Source: Gaiellaceae bacterium (lineage in GTDB: Bacteria > Actinomycetota > Thermoleophilia > Gaiellales > Gaiellaceae). From it: 32,251 nucleotides of DNA. This document shows positions 13,531-21,655 of this stretch, piece after piece. The stretch's first letter is position 1. Each line of letters begins with the position of its first letter. The translations under genes were made by a program, and so were the position numbers. The stretch is from positions 1 through 32,251 of the forward strand of contig JAJTCQ010000014.1 in NCBI GenBank assembly GCA_021323315.1, given 5' to 3'. Below the pieces are notes generated by a model, which saw only the letters and a program-made list of their open reading frames with translations, was not told where the DNA came from and searched no databases.

Positions 13531-14709
13531 ATGGCCGGCCCCGGCCCGACGATCCAGATTCCGCGATGGATCCAGCTGGTCGTCCTCCCGGTTGTCCTCG
13601 TCCTCGCGTTCCTGCTCGCGGCGAAGCTCGGGCACGTCCTCTTCCTCTTCCTGACGGCGAGCGTTATCGCGTTCACGCTCAACCCGCTCGTGCGCGACCT
13701 GACACGTCTGCGGGTCCCGCGCGGGCCGTCAGTGTTCATCGTCTACACGATGTTCGCCGCCGTCGTGATCGCGCTTCTCGTCGCGATCGGCGCCGTCGCA
13801 TTCGACCAGGCGCGGAACGCCGCCGACCGCATCGACGAGTACGTCACCGACGAGCTCGACACCGGACAGACGGCGGCGGAGGTCGATCTCGACCGCCTAC
13901 AGGCATGGCTCGACGACCACGGCCTCGAGGACGTGCGGGTGCGCGCGCAGATCAACGAGTGGCTGGACTCGCTCAGCGCGGGTGAGATCTCGGGCTATGC
14001 CCAGGACGCAATCGAGTTCGCCCAGGGGGCTGCGTTCTCGTTCGTGCTCCTGATGTTCTCGATCATCCTCATCGTCGTCATCTCGATCTACATGCTCCTC
14101 GACATGCAACGCCTCGAGCGCTCGATCGACGCCCGCTTCCCGCCGCATGGAGGCGCGCCGCTGACGCAGCGGATCGAGAGTGCGCTGTGGGGCTACCTCA
14201 AGGGGCAGGCGATCCTGTCGACCGTCATCGGGACGAGTGCCGGCGTCGGCATGTACGTCCTCGGCGTCACGGGGCTCGTCGAAGGCGCGCAGGAGTACGC
14301 GCTCCTCTTCGGCCTCTGGACCGCCTTCATCGAGGTGATTCCGTACATCGGCCCGTGGCTGTCGGCGGTGCCGCCCGCGATCTTCGCGCTGTTCGCCGAC
14401 CCCCCGTGGGGGGTCGTCTGGGTCGGGCTCCTCTTCCTCTTCATCTACCAGGTGGAGGGACACATCGTCGTACCGAACGTGATGGCGAGCGCGCTGCGCC
14501 TGCACCCGCTCCTCGTCATCTTCGGACTGCTCGCGGGGGGCGCGCTGTACGGGATCGCCGGGGTCCTCGTCGCCCTGCCGACGATGGCCGGAGGACGCGC
14601 GATCTGGGAGTTCTTCCGTGAGCGGGTGACGCTCGAGAGCTGGGAGGAAGGCGGGGGCGAGGTGCCCGTCGAGGTCGAGATCGAACCGCCGCGGGCGGCG
14701 AGTGGATAG
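13531..14709 (+). CDS. AI-2E/PerM family membrane transporter
   Basis: The 392-residue permease belongs to the AI-2E (PF01594) family, trimeric membrane proteins implicated in export of autoinducer-2 or, in other members, sodium/proton exchange. It has two N-terminal helices, a third near 70-92, a soluble helical segment (about 95-165), and a C-terminal bundle from about 170 to 365. Family marks include the helix ending SIYMLLDMQRLERSI, LWGYLKGQAILSTVIG, and IEVIPYIGPWLSAVPPAIFA followed by EGHIVVPNVMA. The tail is acidic. ATG 13531 follows a -10 element. The next gene's GTG overlaps its last codons. The transported substrate is not known. Confidence 0.9.
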   Translation: MAGPGPTIQIPRWIQLVVLPVVLVLAFLLAAKLGHVLFLFLTASVIAFTLNPLVRDLTRLRVPRGPSVFIVYTMFAAVVIALLVAIGAVAFDQARNAADRIDEYVTDELDTGQTAAEVDLDRLQAWLDDHGLEDVRVRAQINEWLDSLSAGEISGYAQDAIEFAQGAAFSFVLLMFSIILIVVISIYMLLDMQRLERSIDARFPPHGGAPLTQRIESALWGYLKGQAILSTVIGTSAGVGMYVLGVTGLVEGAQEYALLFGLWTAFIEVIPYIGPWLSAVPPAIFALFADPPWGVVWVGLLFLFIYQVEGHIVVPNVMASALRLHPLLVIFGLLAGGALYGIAGVLVALPTMAGGRAIWEFFRERVTLESWEEGGGEVPVEVEIEPPRAASG

Positions 14710-15172
14710 CGGCATGTTCGACGCCATCGCGGAGGCCGCAGCGACGGAGAGCCCGCTGTGGGGCGAGGCGCTGCGCGCGATGCCCGACCGCGAGCGCGAG
14801 GCCGTGTTCTCACCGCTCGCCCCCGACGAGCATCGGCTGGGTCTCGAGACGATCTACGAGGGTTACCTCGTGCACTACGGTCGCTCGCGGCTGTTCGCGC
14901 CGCAGGATCGCGATACCGCGCTCCTGCTCGGCGACTACCTGTACGCGCACGGGCTCGTCCGCATCGCCGAGACCGGCGACGTGAAGGCGGTCGCCGACCT
15001 GGCCGAGCTGATCTCCCGGTGCGCGCACCTGCGCGCCGAGGGGCGGGACGGGGACGGAGACGGGGCCGAGTGGGTCTGCACGTCGACCTCGCTCGGACTC
15101 GGCGACTCGGTGGCGGCGGACGAAGAGGCGGTCGAAGCGGCCCTCGCGACGCACGCCCGCCTCGTCGGATAA
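14702..15172 (+). CDS. Polyprenyl-synthetase-like protein without catalytic Asp motifs
   Basis: This soluble, helical protein of 156 residues (152 if the ATG at 14714 is used) is not assigned by any motif of its own. Residues 75-112 closely resemble the middle of the polyprenyl synthase encoded at 20753. Both contain GDYL[FY]A, six residues of helix, then AETGD and AV--LA with the same spacing. It has neither DDxxD motif nor the GKRLRP substrate site, and it is half the normal enzyme length. A comparison is the non-catalytic component I of two-subunit heptaprenyl diphosphate synthases (HepS), but that is inference. It overlaps the transporter end by 8 nt and precedes the menaquinone block. 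A cysteine-containing strand (AEWVCTSTSLGLG) closes the domain. Confidence 0.68.
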   Translation: MDSGMFDAIAEAAATESPLWGEALRAMPDREREAVFSPLAPDEHRLGLETIYEGYLVHYGRSRLFAPQDRDTALLLGDYLYAHGLVRIAETGDVKAVADLAELISRCAHLRAEGRDGDGDGAEWVCTSTSLGLGDSVAADEEAVEAALATHARLVG

Positions 15173-15175
15173 AGT
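15170..15175 (+). promoter_or_regulatory. -10 element for the 62-residue membrane peptide gene
   Basis: TAAAGT ends 8 nt before the ATG at 15184 and overlaps the stop of the preceding gene. No Shine-Dalgarno sequence is present. Confidence 0.55.
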
Positions 15176-15183
15176 CGCGTCGA

Positions 15184-15372
15184 ATGCTCGCGACCTTCGT
15201 GAACCTCCTCGCGCAGGCGCCCGTCGAAGAGGCGCACAAGACTGCTGCCGAGGAAGGCCGCGACATCATTCTCTCGATGCTCGTCGTCGGCCTGATCTTC
15301 GTCGGCGTGGCGGTGCTCGGCGACGTGTACCAGCGCGGTGCCCGCAGGCGGCACAACCGCTCGCAGCACTAG
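15184..15372 (+). CDS. 62-residue single-helix membrane protein
   Basis: The short product begins MLATFVNLLAQAPVEEAHKT, has one strong membrane helix at about residues 29-46 (ILSMLVVGLIFVGVAVLG), and ends in a basic tail (RGARRRHNRSQH) that should face the cytoplasm. I recognise no family. It is supported by its own -10 hexamer at leaderless spacing, codon composition like its neighbours, and a position in a gap that would otherwise be empty. It lies 32 nt before ubiD, so it might belong to the quinone/respiratory block, for example as a small accessory subunit; that is inference only. Confidence 0.62.
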   Translation: MLATFVNLLAQAPVEEAHKTAAEEGRDIILSMLVVGLIFVGVAVLGDVYQRGARRRHNRSQH

Positions 15373-15389
15373 CGGCGAGCAACCGTCCA

Positions 15390-15395
15390 TAGACT
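15390..15395 (+). promoter_or_regulatory. -10 element for the ubiD-qcrABC operon
   Basis: TAGACT ends 9 nt before the GTG at 15405. No Shine-Dalgarno sequence lies between. Confidence 0.6.
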
Positions 15396-15404
15396 GACTC
15401 GGCC

Positions 15405-16883
15405 GTGCCGGGACCGCCGCGAGATCTCCGCGAGTGGATCGCCCTCCTCGAGCGCGAGGGCGAGCTGCAGCGCATCTCCGCCGAGGTCGACCCGGACCTC
15501 GAGATCACCGAGATCGTCGACCGGGTCGTCAAGATCGGCGGGCCGGCGCTTCTCTTCGAGAACCCGAAGGGCTCGCAGCACGCGCTCCTCATCAACCAGT
15601 TCGGGACCGAGCGGCGCATGTGCCTCGCGCTCGGCGTGGACACGCTCGACGACGCCGCGGCCAAGCTCGGCGACATCCTCGACATGCAGCCGCCGGACGG
15701 GCTGCGCGAGAAGGTGCGCGGACTTCTCAAGCTGAAGTCGGTGGCGGACTCGCGGCCCAGGACCGTCTCGAGGGCGCCGTGCCAGGAGGTCTTCTACGAG
15801 GCTGACGACGTCGACCTCGGCCGGCTGCCGATCCAGCGCTGCTGGCCGGGCGACCCGGCGCCTTTCATCACGCTGCCCGCGGTCATCACGAAGGACCCGC
15901 ACACGGGCGGCCGCAACGTGGGCATGTACCGGATGCAGGTGATCGACGGCCGCTCGACGTTCATGCACTGGCAACTGCACAAGGACGGCCGCGCCGACCT
16001 GCTCGCCGCCGAGGACGGCCGCATCCCGGTCGCCGTCGCGATCGGGCTCGATCCGGTCACGGCCTACGCGGCGAGCGCTCCGCTTCCGAAGCACCTCGAC
16101 GAGCTCATGCTCGCCGGCTTCCTCCGCGGTGAGCCCGTCGAGCTCGTGCGCTGCAAGACGGTCGACCTCGAGGTGCCTGCGAACGCCGAGATCGTTCTCG
16201 AGGGCCACGTCTCGAAGGACGACACGGGCATCGAGGGCCCGTTCGGCGACCACACGGGCTATTACTCGCACGCGGAGCCGTTCCCGATCTTCCGGCTGTC
16301 AGCCCTCACGATGCGGCGCGACGCCGTCTATCCCTCGATCGTCGTCGGGAAACCGCCGGCAGAGGACGCGTGGCTCGGGAAGGCGACCGAGCGGATCTTC
16401 CTGCCCGCCGTGCGTATGACGTTGCCCGAGATCGTCGACTACGACCTGCCGGTCGCGGGGGCGTTCCACAACTGCGTGATCGTCTCGATCCGCAAGGCGT
16501 TCCCCGGGCACGCGCAGAAGGTCATGCATGCGCTGTGGGGGCTCGGGATGCTCTCGCTCTCGAAGTCGATCGTCGTCGTCGACGCACACGTGGACGTGCA
16601 CGACTACGCGGATGTCTTCTTCCGCGTCACTGCGAACGTCGATCCGAAGCGCGACGTCCTGATCACCGAGGGCCCGCTCGACCACCTCGACCACGCTCCC
16701 GGCAGGCAGTTCTACGGCGGCAAGCTCGGCATCGACGCGACCCACAAGTTGCCAGAGGAAGATGCGCGGCCGTGGCCCGAGGAGATCGTCATGAGTGAGG
16801 AAATCCGGGAGCGGGTAACGAGGCGCTGGGCGGAATACGGCATCGGCGACTTCCCTTCACGCCCGTCGGCCCCACATGGTTGA
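15405..16883 (+). CDS. UbiD-family decarboxylase, probable MqnL of the futalosine pathway
   Basis: UbiD enzymes use prenylated FMN to remove aromatic carboxyl groups. The 492-residue length fits. The opening DLREWIALLEREGELQRI and the block EGPFGDHTGYYSHAEPFPIF, which carries conserved acidic residues of the active site, are characteristic, as is NVGMYRMQVIDG and GKPPAEDAWLGKATERIFLP. Because the window also encodes mqnA, mqnC, mqnE, a UbiX enzyme and a UbiE methyltransferase, this is most likely the decarboxylase acting on the prenylated dihydroxy-naphthoate (MqnL), not a ubiquinone enzyme. GTG 15405 follows a -10 element. The Rieske gene starts 18 nt after its stop. Confidence 0.92.
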   Translation: MPGPPRDLREWIALLEREGELQRISAEVDPDLEITEIVDRVVKIGGPALLFENPKGSQHALLINQFGTERRMCLALGVDTLDDAAAKLGDILDMQPPDGLREKVRGLLKLKSVADSRPRTVSRAPCQEVFYEADDVDLGRLPIQRCWPGDPAPFITLPAVITKDPHTGGRNVGMYRMQVIDGRSTFMHWQLHKDGRADLLAAEDGRIPVAVAIGLDPVTAYAASAPLPKHLDELMLAGFLRGEPVELVRCKTVDLEVPANAEIVLEGHVSKDDTGIEGPFGDHTGYYSHAEPFPIFRLSALTMRRDAVYPSIVVGKPPAEDAWLGKATERIFLPAVRMTLPEIVDYDLPVAGAFHNCVIVSIRKAFPGHAQKVMHALWGLGMLSLSKSIVVVDAHVDVHDYADVFFRVTANVDPKRDVLITEGPLDHLDHAPGRQFYGGKLGIDATHKLPEEDARPWPEEIVMSEEIRERVTRRWAEYGIGDFPSRPSAPHG

Positions 16884-16901
16884 ATCAGCCGCAGGCCCGT
16901 C

Positions 16902-17840
16902 TTGAGCGACACCGGACACGACACCCCCCACGTGCCAGGCCCGAGCCTATGGCCGATCGCGTTCGCGATCGGGGTGGCATGTCTCCTGCTCGGCCTCGTC
17001 ATCAGCTGGATCGTCGCGGCCGTCGGCGCGGCCATCGCAGTCGTCGCGGGGTTCCTGTGGGCACGTGACGTGACGCACGACGTGCGCGGCGAGGTGCCGA
17101 GCATCGAGCCCGAGACGCGCACGGTCGGGGACAGCGCAAGCACCGGGGCCATTGCAGCCGTCCCCGTCGACCGGCCGCTTCCCGCGTACACGCGCTCGCG
17201 CTTCCTCGAGGCGTCGACGCTCGGGGTCGGTGCCGCGATCGGCGCGATCGTGACCCTGCCGGTGGTCGGGTTCATGGTTCTCCCCGCATTCACGGACGTC
17301 GAGGAGGACGAGGCTGACCTCGGTCCGATCGAGAACTTCCCCGAGAGCGAGTACGTCATCGCCTCATACCTCTCAAACCCTTCCGCCGGCGAGGTCACGC
17401 GACGCACGGCCTTCGTCCGGAACAACGGTCAGACGGACGCGGGCGAGCCGAGCTTCACGATCCTCTACAGTCGCTGCGTCCATCTCGGCTGCCCGGTTCA
17501 ACCGAACGGGCCGATCGACGAGGAGGCTCGACAGGAGCTCGAGAACGGCGTCGAGCTCCGGCCCGTCCTCGCGCAGTCGTTCGGCTGCCCGTGTCACGGC
17601 GGGCTCTACGACGCGGAAGGCAACAGGCAGGCCGGCCCGCCGGTGCGCTCGATGGACCGCTACACGTTCTCGATCAGGAACGGCCGGCTCGTCCTGGGCG
17701 AGCTGTACGCGGTCGGCAATGTCTCCGGCACGGGTGCGAGCGCTCAGATCTCGCGCTACCCGTGGTCGGTGCCGGGCACGCACGTCGACGGCGTCGAGGC
17801 GTGGCTCTACCCGATCGTCCCCAGTCAGGTGACGGGCTAG
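16902..17840 (+). CDS. qcrA: Rieske iron-sulfur subunit of menaquinol:cytochrome c reductase
   Basis: The 312-residue protein carries electrons from menaquinol to cytochrome c in the bc complex. It has two hydrophobic helices near residues 16-54, a third near 104-127, and a C-terminal extracytoplasmic Rieske domain. The cluster motifs are CVHLGC at 192-197 and CPCHGG at 229-234, giving the two Cys and two His ligands plus the disulphide cysteines. Three N-terminal helices are typical of actinobacterial QcrA rather than the single helix of most Rieske proteins. The only usable start is TTG 16902, since TGA at 16881 closes the frame and no better codon intervenes. It is followed after 3 nt by the cytochrome b gene. 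Confidence 0.94.
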   Translation: MSDTGHDTPHVPGPSLWPIAFAIGVACLLLGLVISWIVAAVGAAIAVVAGFLWARDVTHDVRGEVPSIEPETRTVGDSASTGAIAAVPVDRPLPAYTRSRFLEASTLGVGAAIGAIVTLPVVGFMVLPAFTDVEEDEADLGPIENFPESEYVIASYLSNPSAGEVTRRTAFVRNNGQTDAGEPSFTILYSRCVHLGCPVQPNGPIDEEARQELENGVELRPVLAQSFGCPCHGGLYDAEGNRQAGPPVRSMDRYTFSIRNGRLVLGELYAVGNVSGTGASAQISRYPWSVPGTHVDGVEAWLYPIVPSQVTG

Positions 17841-17843
17841 CGC

Positions 17844-18647
17844 ATGGCTGCGAAGTCGAAGCGCCAGCAGATGGTCGACCTGGCTGTCCTCGCGCCGCTC
17901 GACTGGATCGACGAGCGCACCGCCTTCGTTCGAGGCACGAAGTGGTTCCTCTTCCGGAACGTGCCGCGCGACATCAGCTGGGGACAGACACTCGGCTCTG
18001 CCGCGCTGACCGCGTTCATCGTGCAGACGCTGACGGGCGCGATCCTCGCTCTCTACTACAAGCCATCGGCCGCGATCGACCCGGTCACCGGGAAGCCGGT
18101 CGCGTACTCCTCGATCGAGGCGATCACGGACGAGCTGACGCTCGGCTGGCTCGTGCGCGGGATGCACCGCTGGGGCGCGAGCGTCTTCATCATCCTCCTG
18201 TTCCTGCACATGGGGCGCGTGTTCCTCTTCGGCGCCTACAAGTACCCGCGCGAGCTGAACTGGATCACCGGCGTTCTCATTCTCGCGCTCGGGATGCTCA
18301 TGGGCTTCACGGGCTACCTCCTGCCGTGGGACCAGACGGCCTACTGGGCGACCGTCGTGGGGATCAACCTGAACGGAACTGCGCCGTTCGCCGGCCCGTG
18401 GCTGGCCCAGTTCCTCGCGACCGGGCCGGAGATCGGCACGAACACCCTGCCGCTGTACTACGGATTGCACATGCTGCTGCTACCCGGCGCGCTGATCGCG
18501 CTGATCTTCGTGCACATCTACCTCGTGACGCGGCTCGGCGTCGCGTCGCCGCCGTGGTCGACGGAGGCCGCGGGGCGTGAACGCCCGGCCGCGGTTCCCC
18601 CGGCGGGAACGCGGGCTGGGCTCGTCCGCGGGAGTGGAGGCGACTGA
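17844..18647 (+). CDS. qcrB: Cytochrome b6-type subunit of menaquinol:cytochrome c reductase
   Basis: This membrane protein carries the two b haems of the complex. The 267-residue length and four core helices match cytochrome b6 rather than full-length cytochrome b. Haem ligands are His108 and His122 in one helix (GMHRWGAS, LFLHMGRV) and His209 and His224 in another (YYGLHMLL, IFVHIYLV). The 15-residue step between the second pair is the b6/menaquinol type. TGYLLPWDQTAYW is the conserved quinol-site region. The tail after residue 235 is proline- and arginine-rich and unusually long. The stop overlaps the next gene as TGATG. Confidence 0.94.
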   Translation: MAAKSKRQQMVDLAVLAPLDWIDERTAFVRGTKWFLFRNVPRDISWGQTLGSAALTAFIVQTLTGAILALYYKPSAAIDPVTGKPVAYSSIEAITDELTLGWLVRGMHRWGASVFIILLFLHMGRVFLFGAYKYPRELNWITGVLILALGMLMGFTGYLLPWDQTAYWATVVGINLNGTAPFAGPWLAQFLATGPEIGTNTLPLYYGLHMLLLPGALIALIFVHIYLVTRLGVASPPWSTEAAGRERPAAVPPAGTRAGLVRGSGGD

Positions 18648-19459
18648 TGGCACGCGATCTCGGCGAGCTGAACCGCGAGGAGTACGCCCGCTACAAGGAC
18701 GACGTCAAGAAGGATGGCAAGGGCTTCTTCCCCTTCGCGATGTGGCACGACACGGTCATGTCGTTCGTCGTCGTGTGTCTCATCGCGGCGCTCGCGGCGA
18801 TCTGGTACTTCGACGCAGACGGCGTGGAGCCCGGACTGCTCGGCCCGTGGTACACGGAGCCGGCCGATCCCGGCACGACCGACTTCATTCCGCGCCCCGA
18901 CTGGTACTTCTACTTCCTCTTCTACCTCCTCCGGATCTTCGAGTGGCCGGAGACGGTCTTCATCGCGACCGTCGGCATCCCGACGATCTGCCTCATCCTC
19001 CTGCTCGGCCTGCCGTTCTACGATCGGCGGCGGGAGCGGCGCCCGACGCATCGGCCCGTGGCCATGGTCGCCGCGGTGCTCACGATCCTGTCGATGGCCG
19101 TTCTGACGTGGAAGGGCGCGACCGCGAAGGAGGCGCTCGGCTCCGAGCTCCTCCTCCTCGTGCCTTCCTGGGCGCAGGAGCAGGGCTTCGCCGACGATCC
19201 GCAAGCGGTGGCGGGCGCGGAGCTGTTCGCGCAAACGGGCTGCCTCAACTGCCACATCTACCTCGGGCAGGGGTCGGGGAGTCTTGGAGCGCCGGACCTC
19301 TCCGAAGTCGGGCAGACGAACGACACCGAGTACTTCGTCCGCTACCTCGCGAACCCGGCGGCGTTCGGGAACAACGTGATGGGCTCCTACTCGTACCTCG
19401 GGCAGGACAACCTCGAGGCGCTCGGCGCGTTCCTCGAGGCTTCCAAGGGCGGCGAATAG
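18647..19459 (+). CDS. qcrC: Fused subunit IV/cytochrome c subunit of the bc complex
   Basis: This protein completes the split cytochrome b and adds a cytochrome c. Residues 35-55, 85-95, 103-123 and 138-155 form helices equivalent to b6f subunit IV, with the quinol-oxidation motif PDWY at 84-87 (PEWY in most relatives). The extracytoplasmic C-terminal domain has one CLNCH haem c site at 199-203 and a likely axial Met at 245 (NNVMGSYSYL). The layout matches the Bacillus QcrC b/c fusion, not the dihaem QcrC of Corynebacteriales. Electrons thus pass from Rieske centre to an attached cytochrome c. The start overlaps the previous stop by one base. It ends the respiratory unit. Confidence 0.94.
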   Translation: MARDLGELNREEYARYKDDVKKDGKGFFPFAMWHDTVMSFVVVCLIAALAAIWYFDADGVEPGLLGPWYTEPADPGTTDFIPRPDWYFYFLFYLLRIFEWPETVFIATVGIPTICLILLLGLPFYDRRRERRPTHRPVAMVAAVLTILSMAVLTWKGATAKEALGSELLLLVPSWAQEQGFADDPQAVAGAELFAQTGCLNCHIYLGQGSGSLGAPDLSEVGQTNDTEYFVRYLANPAAFGNNVMGSYSYLGQDNLEALGAFLEASKGGE

Positions 19460-19470
19460 CCCGCACCGCA

Positions 19471-19476
19471 TAGCCT
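19471..19476 (+). promoter_or_regulatory. -10 element for the eight-gene ubiX-mqnC chain
   Basis: TAGCCT ends 6 nt before the GTG at 19483, within the 23-bp gap after qcrC, and no Shine-Dalgarno sequence is present. Confidence 0.5.
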
Positions 19477-19482
19477 TCGGGC

Positions 19483-20076
19483 GTGCGGGTCTTCCTCGGC
19501 GTGACCGGCGCGTCCGGCGCTCCCTACGCGGAACGGCTCTTGCGCGCGCTCGTCGCCGTCGACTGCGAAGTCGGGCTGTGCGCGTCGCGCTCGGGGATCG
19601 AGGTGCTCGCGACGGAGCTCTACCGGGACCCGTCCCTGGAGCGTGAGGAGGTGCTCGAGCGCTTCGTCGGCGGAGCGGCCGCGCAGGTCACGATCTACGG
19701 CGACAACGACTTTCGCAGCCCCTACGCGAGCGGGTCTGCACGGGTCGATGCGTACGTCGTCTGCCCGTGCTCGATGGCGACGGTGGGCACGCTCGCCTCG
19801 GGAGCGATGCAGAACCTCATCCACCGCGCGGCGTCCGTGGCGCTCAAGGAGCGGCGGAAGCTCGTCTTGATGCCGCGAGAGACGCCGCTGTCGTCCATCC
19901 ATCTTCGGGGCCTGGCATCGCTGAACGAGGCCGGCGCGGTGATCCTCTTCGCGGCGCCGGGCTTCTATCACGGGGCCGAGACGATCGACGACCTCGTGGA
20001 CTTCGTCGTCGCGCGCTGCCTCGACCAGATCGGCATCGACAACGCGCTCATCGCGCGCTGGGGCGAATCGTCGTGA
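19483..20076 (+). CDS. ubiX: UbiX-type flavin prenyltransferase, probable MqnM
   Basis: The enzyme joins dimethylallyl phosphate to FMN to make the prenyl-FMN cofactor used by UbiD. The 197 residues include the FMN-binding start FLGVTGASGAPYAERLL, the CPCSMATVGTLASG loop (about 87-100), and the PRETPLSSIHLRGL motif (about 130-143), all diagnostic. With the UbiD gene 2.6 kb upstream, it most likely serves the menaquinone decarboxylation step (MqnM). GTG 19483 follows a -10 element. Its stop overlaps the ubiE start as GTGA, beginning an unbroken chain of coupled genes. Confidence 0.94.
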   Translation: MRVFLGVTGASGAPYAERLLRALVAVDCEVGLCASRSGIEVLATELYRDPSLEREEVLERFVGGAAAQVTIYGDNDFRSPYASGSARVDAYVVCPCSMATVGTLASGAMQNLIHRAASVALKERRKLVLMPRETPLSSIHLRGLASLNEAGAVILFAAPGFYHGAETIDDLVDFVVARCLDQIGIDNALIARWGESS

Positions 20077-20756
20077 CGTATGAGTCCGGCACGCTCGAGC
20101 CCGACTCGGTGCGCGGCATGTTCGACCGCATCGCGCCCGTCTACGACGCGATGAACCGCGTGATGACCGTCGGGCTCGACCGGCGCTGGCGGAAGCTTGC
20201 CGCCAGCGAGGTCGTATGGCCGGGCGATCGCGTGCTCGACGCGTGCTGCGGAACCGGCGACCTCGCGGTCGAGGCGGAGCGGCGGGGCGGGCGTGTCGTC
20301 GGCCTCGACTTCTCGGAGAGGATGCTGGAACGGGCGCGGATGAAGTCCGGCGCGATCGAGTGGATGCAGGGGGACGCGCTCGCGCTGCCGTTCGCCGACG
20401 GCGAGTTCGACGCGGCGACGGTCGGGTTCGGAGTAAGAAACCTCGCTGATTTCGAGGGCGGCCTGCGCGAGCTGGTGCGCGTGCTGAAACCTGGAGGCAA
20501 GCTCGCCGTGCTCGAGATCACCCGCCCGCGGGGAGTCCTCCGCCCGTTCTTCCGCCTCTGGTTCGACGTCGTCGTCCCCCTCCTGGGCCGCGTTCTGCCC
20601 GGCGGCGAGGCCTACACGTACCTCCCCGCAAGCGTGCGTCGCTTCCCCGGGCCCGACGACCTGTCGGCGCTGTTCGAGAGCGCCGGGTTCCGGGACGTCC
20701 ACTACCGGTTGCTCGGTGGCGGCATCGTCGCCCTGCACGTGGGCACGCGTCCATGA
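20073..20756 (+). CDS. menG: Demethylmenaquinone methyltransferase (UbiE/MenG)
   Basis: The enzyme transfers a methyl group from S-adenosylmethionine to demethylmenaquinone, the last step of menaquinone synthesis. The 227 residues show MFDRIAPVYDAMNRVMTVGL at about 16-35, the SAM motif VLDACCGTGDLA at about 54-65, GFGVRNLADFEGGLRELVRV, and the C-terminal block with YTYLPASVRRFP, all standard UbiE features. GTG 20073 lies in a GTGA overlap with ubiX and its stop forms ATGA with the polyprenyl synthase gene. It is presumably loosely membrane-associated. Confidence 0.94.
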   Translation: MTYESGTLEPDSVRGMFDRIAPVYDAMNRVMTVGLDRRWRKLAASEVVWPGDRVLDACCGTGDLAVEAERRGGRVVGLDFSERMLERARMKSGAIEWMQGDALALPFADGEFDAATVGFGVRNLADFEGGLRELVRVLKPGGKLAVLEITRPRGVLRPFFRLWFDVVVPLLGRVLPGGEAYTYLPASVRRFPGPDDLSALFESAGFRDVHYRLLGGGIVALHVGTRP

Positions 20757-21655
20757 CGGCTCTCGAAGTGGTTCGGGCGGCGGCCGGGCTGGACGAGTAC
20801 CTCGCGTCCGTCGAGGCCGAGCTCGGGCGTGCGGTCGAGCGTCGTCCCGGCGTCGTCGCCGAGGTCGGCCGCGGCGCTCTCGACGCAGGCGGAAAGCGGT
20901 TGCGGCCGGCGCTCGCCTTCCTTTCCTCGTCGCCGGAGGACGATCCGCCCGTTGCCGCAGGCGCCGCCGTCGAGCTGGTGCACATGGCGACGCTCGTGCA
21001 CGACGACCTGATCGACGGGGCGTCGGTGCGCCGAGGTCGCGCGGCTGCCTGGAGCGAGCACGGCGAGCGAGCGGCGAAGGCCGCCGGCGACTACCTGTTC
21101 GCGCGAGCCTTCTCCGTGCTCGCCGAGACCGGCGATCCGACCGCGGTAGCCCTCCTTGCCGACTCCTCGCTCGCGCTCGCTCGCGGTGAGGCGATGCAGC
21201 GCCGGCAGCGACACGATCCCGACACGACGGTCGACGACTACCTCGAGCGCTGCGCGCTGAAGACGGGCGCGCTCTTCGAGGCGGCGTGCGTGCTCGGGGG
21301 CGGGAGCAGGGAGTACGGACGGCTCCTGGGGATCGCATTCCAGATCGCCGACGACGTGCTCGACTGCACGGGCGACACGATCGAGACCGGCAAGGTGCCG
21401 GGCACGGACCTCCAGGACGGCACCCCGACAGTCCCGCTGCTTCTCGCCGCGCAGGAGGATCCCGTCGTCCGCGACGCGCTCGCCGGCGGGCCGAAGGAAG
21501 GGGTGCTCGTCCGCGTGGCCGCGAGCGGTGCGCTCGACCAGTCTCGCGAGCTGGCCCTGCACTACGCTTCGGAGGCCAGGTCACGCCTCGACGGAGCCCC
21601 ACGCCGGGACGAGCTCGAAGCGCTGACGAGGGCTGTCGTGGAGAGGAGGAGCTGA
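20753..21655 (+). CDS. Polyprenyl (all-trans) diphosphate synthase
   Basis: The enzyme elongates allyl diphosphates with isopentenyl diphosphate to make the menaquinone side chain. The 300-residue helical protein has GKRLRP at 47-52, the first aspartate motif DDLID at 84-88, and the second, DDVLD, at 200-204 after FQIA. The chain length made cannot be read reliably; the residues before DDLID (HMATLVH) would help set it. The first motif is followed by GASVRRGR, as in long-chain synthases. ATG overlaps ubiE (ATGA). The stop overlaps the next gene as CTGA. A truncated relative without these motifs is encoded at 14702. Confidence 0.92.
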   Translation: MTALEVVRAAAGLDEYLASVEAELGRAVERRPGVVAEVGRGALDAGGKRLRPALAFLSSSPEDDPPVAAGAAVELVHMATLVHDDLIDGASVRRGRAAAWSEHGERAAKAAGDYLFARAFSVLAETGDPTAVALLADSSLALARGEAMQRRQRHDPDTTVDDYLERCALKTGALFEAACVLGGGSREYGRLLGIAFQIADDVLDCTGDTIETGKVPGTDLQDGTPTVPLLLAAQEDPVVRDALAGGPKEGVLVRVAASGALDQSRELALHYASEARSRLDGAPRRDELEALTRAVVERRS

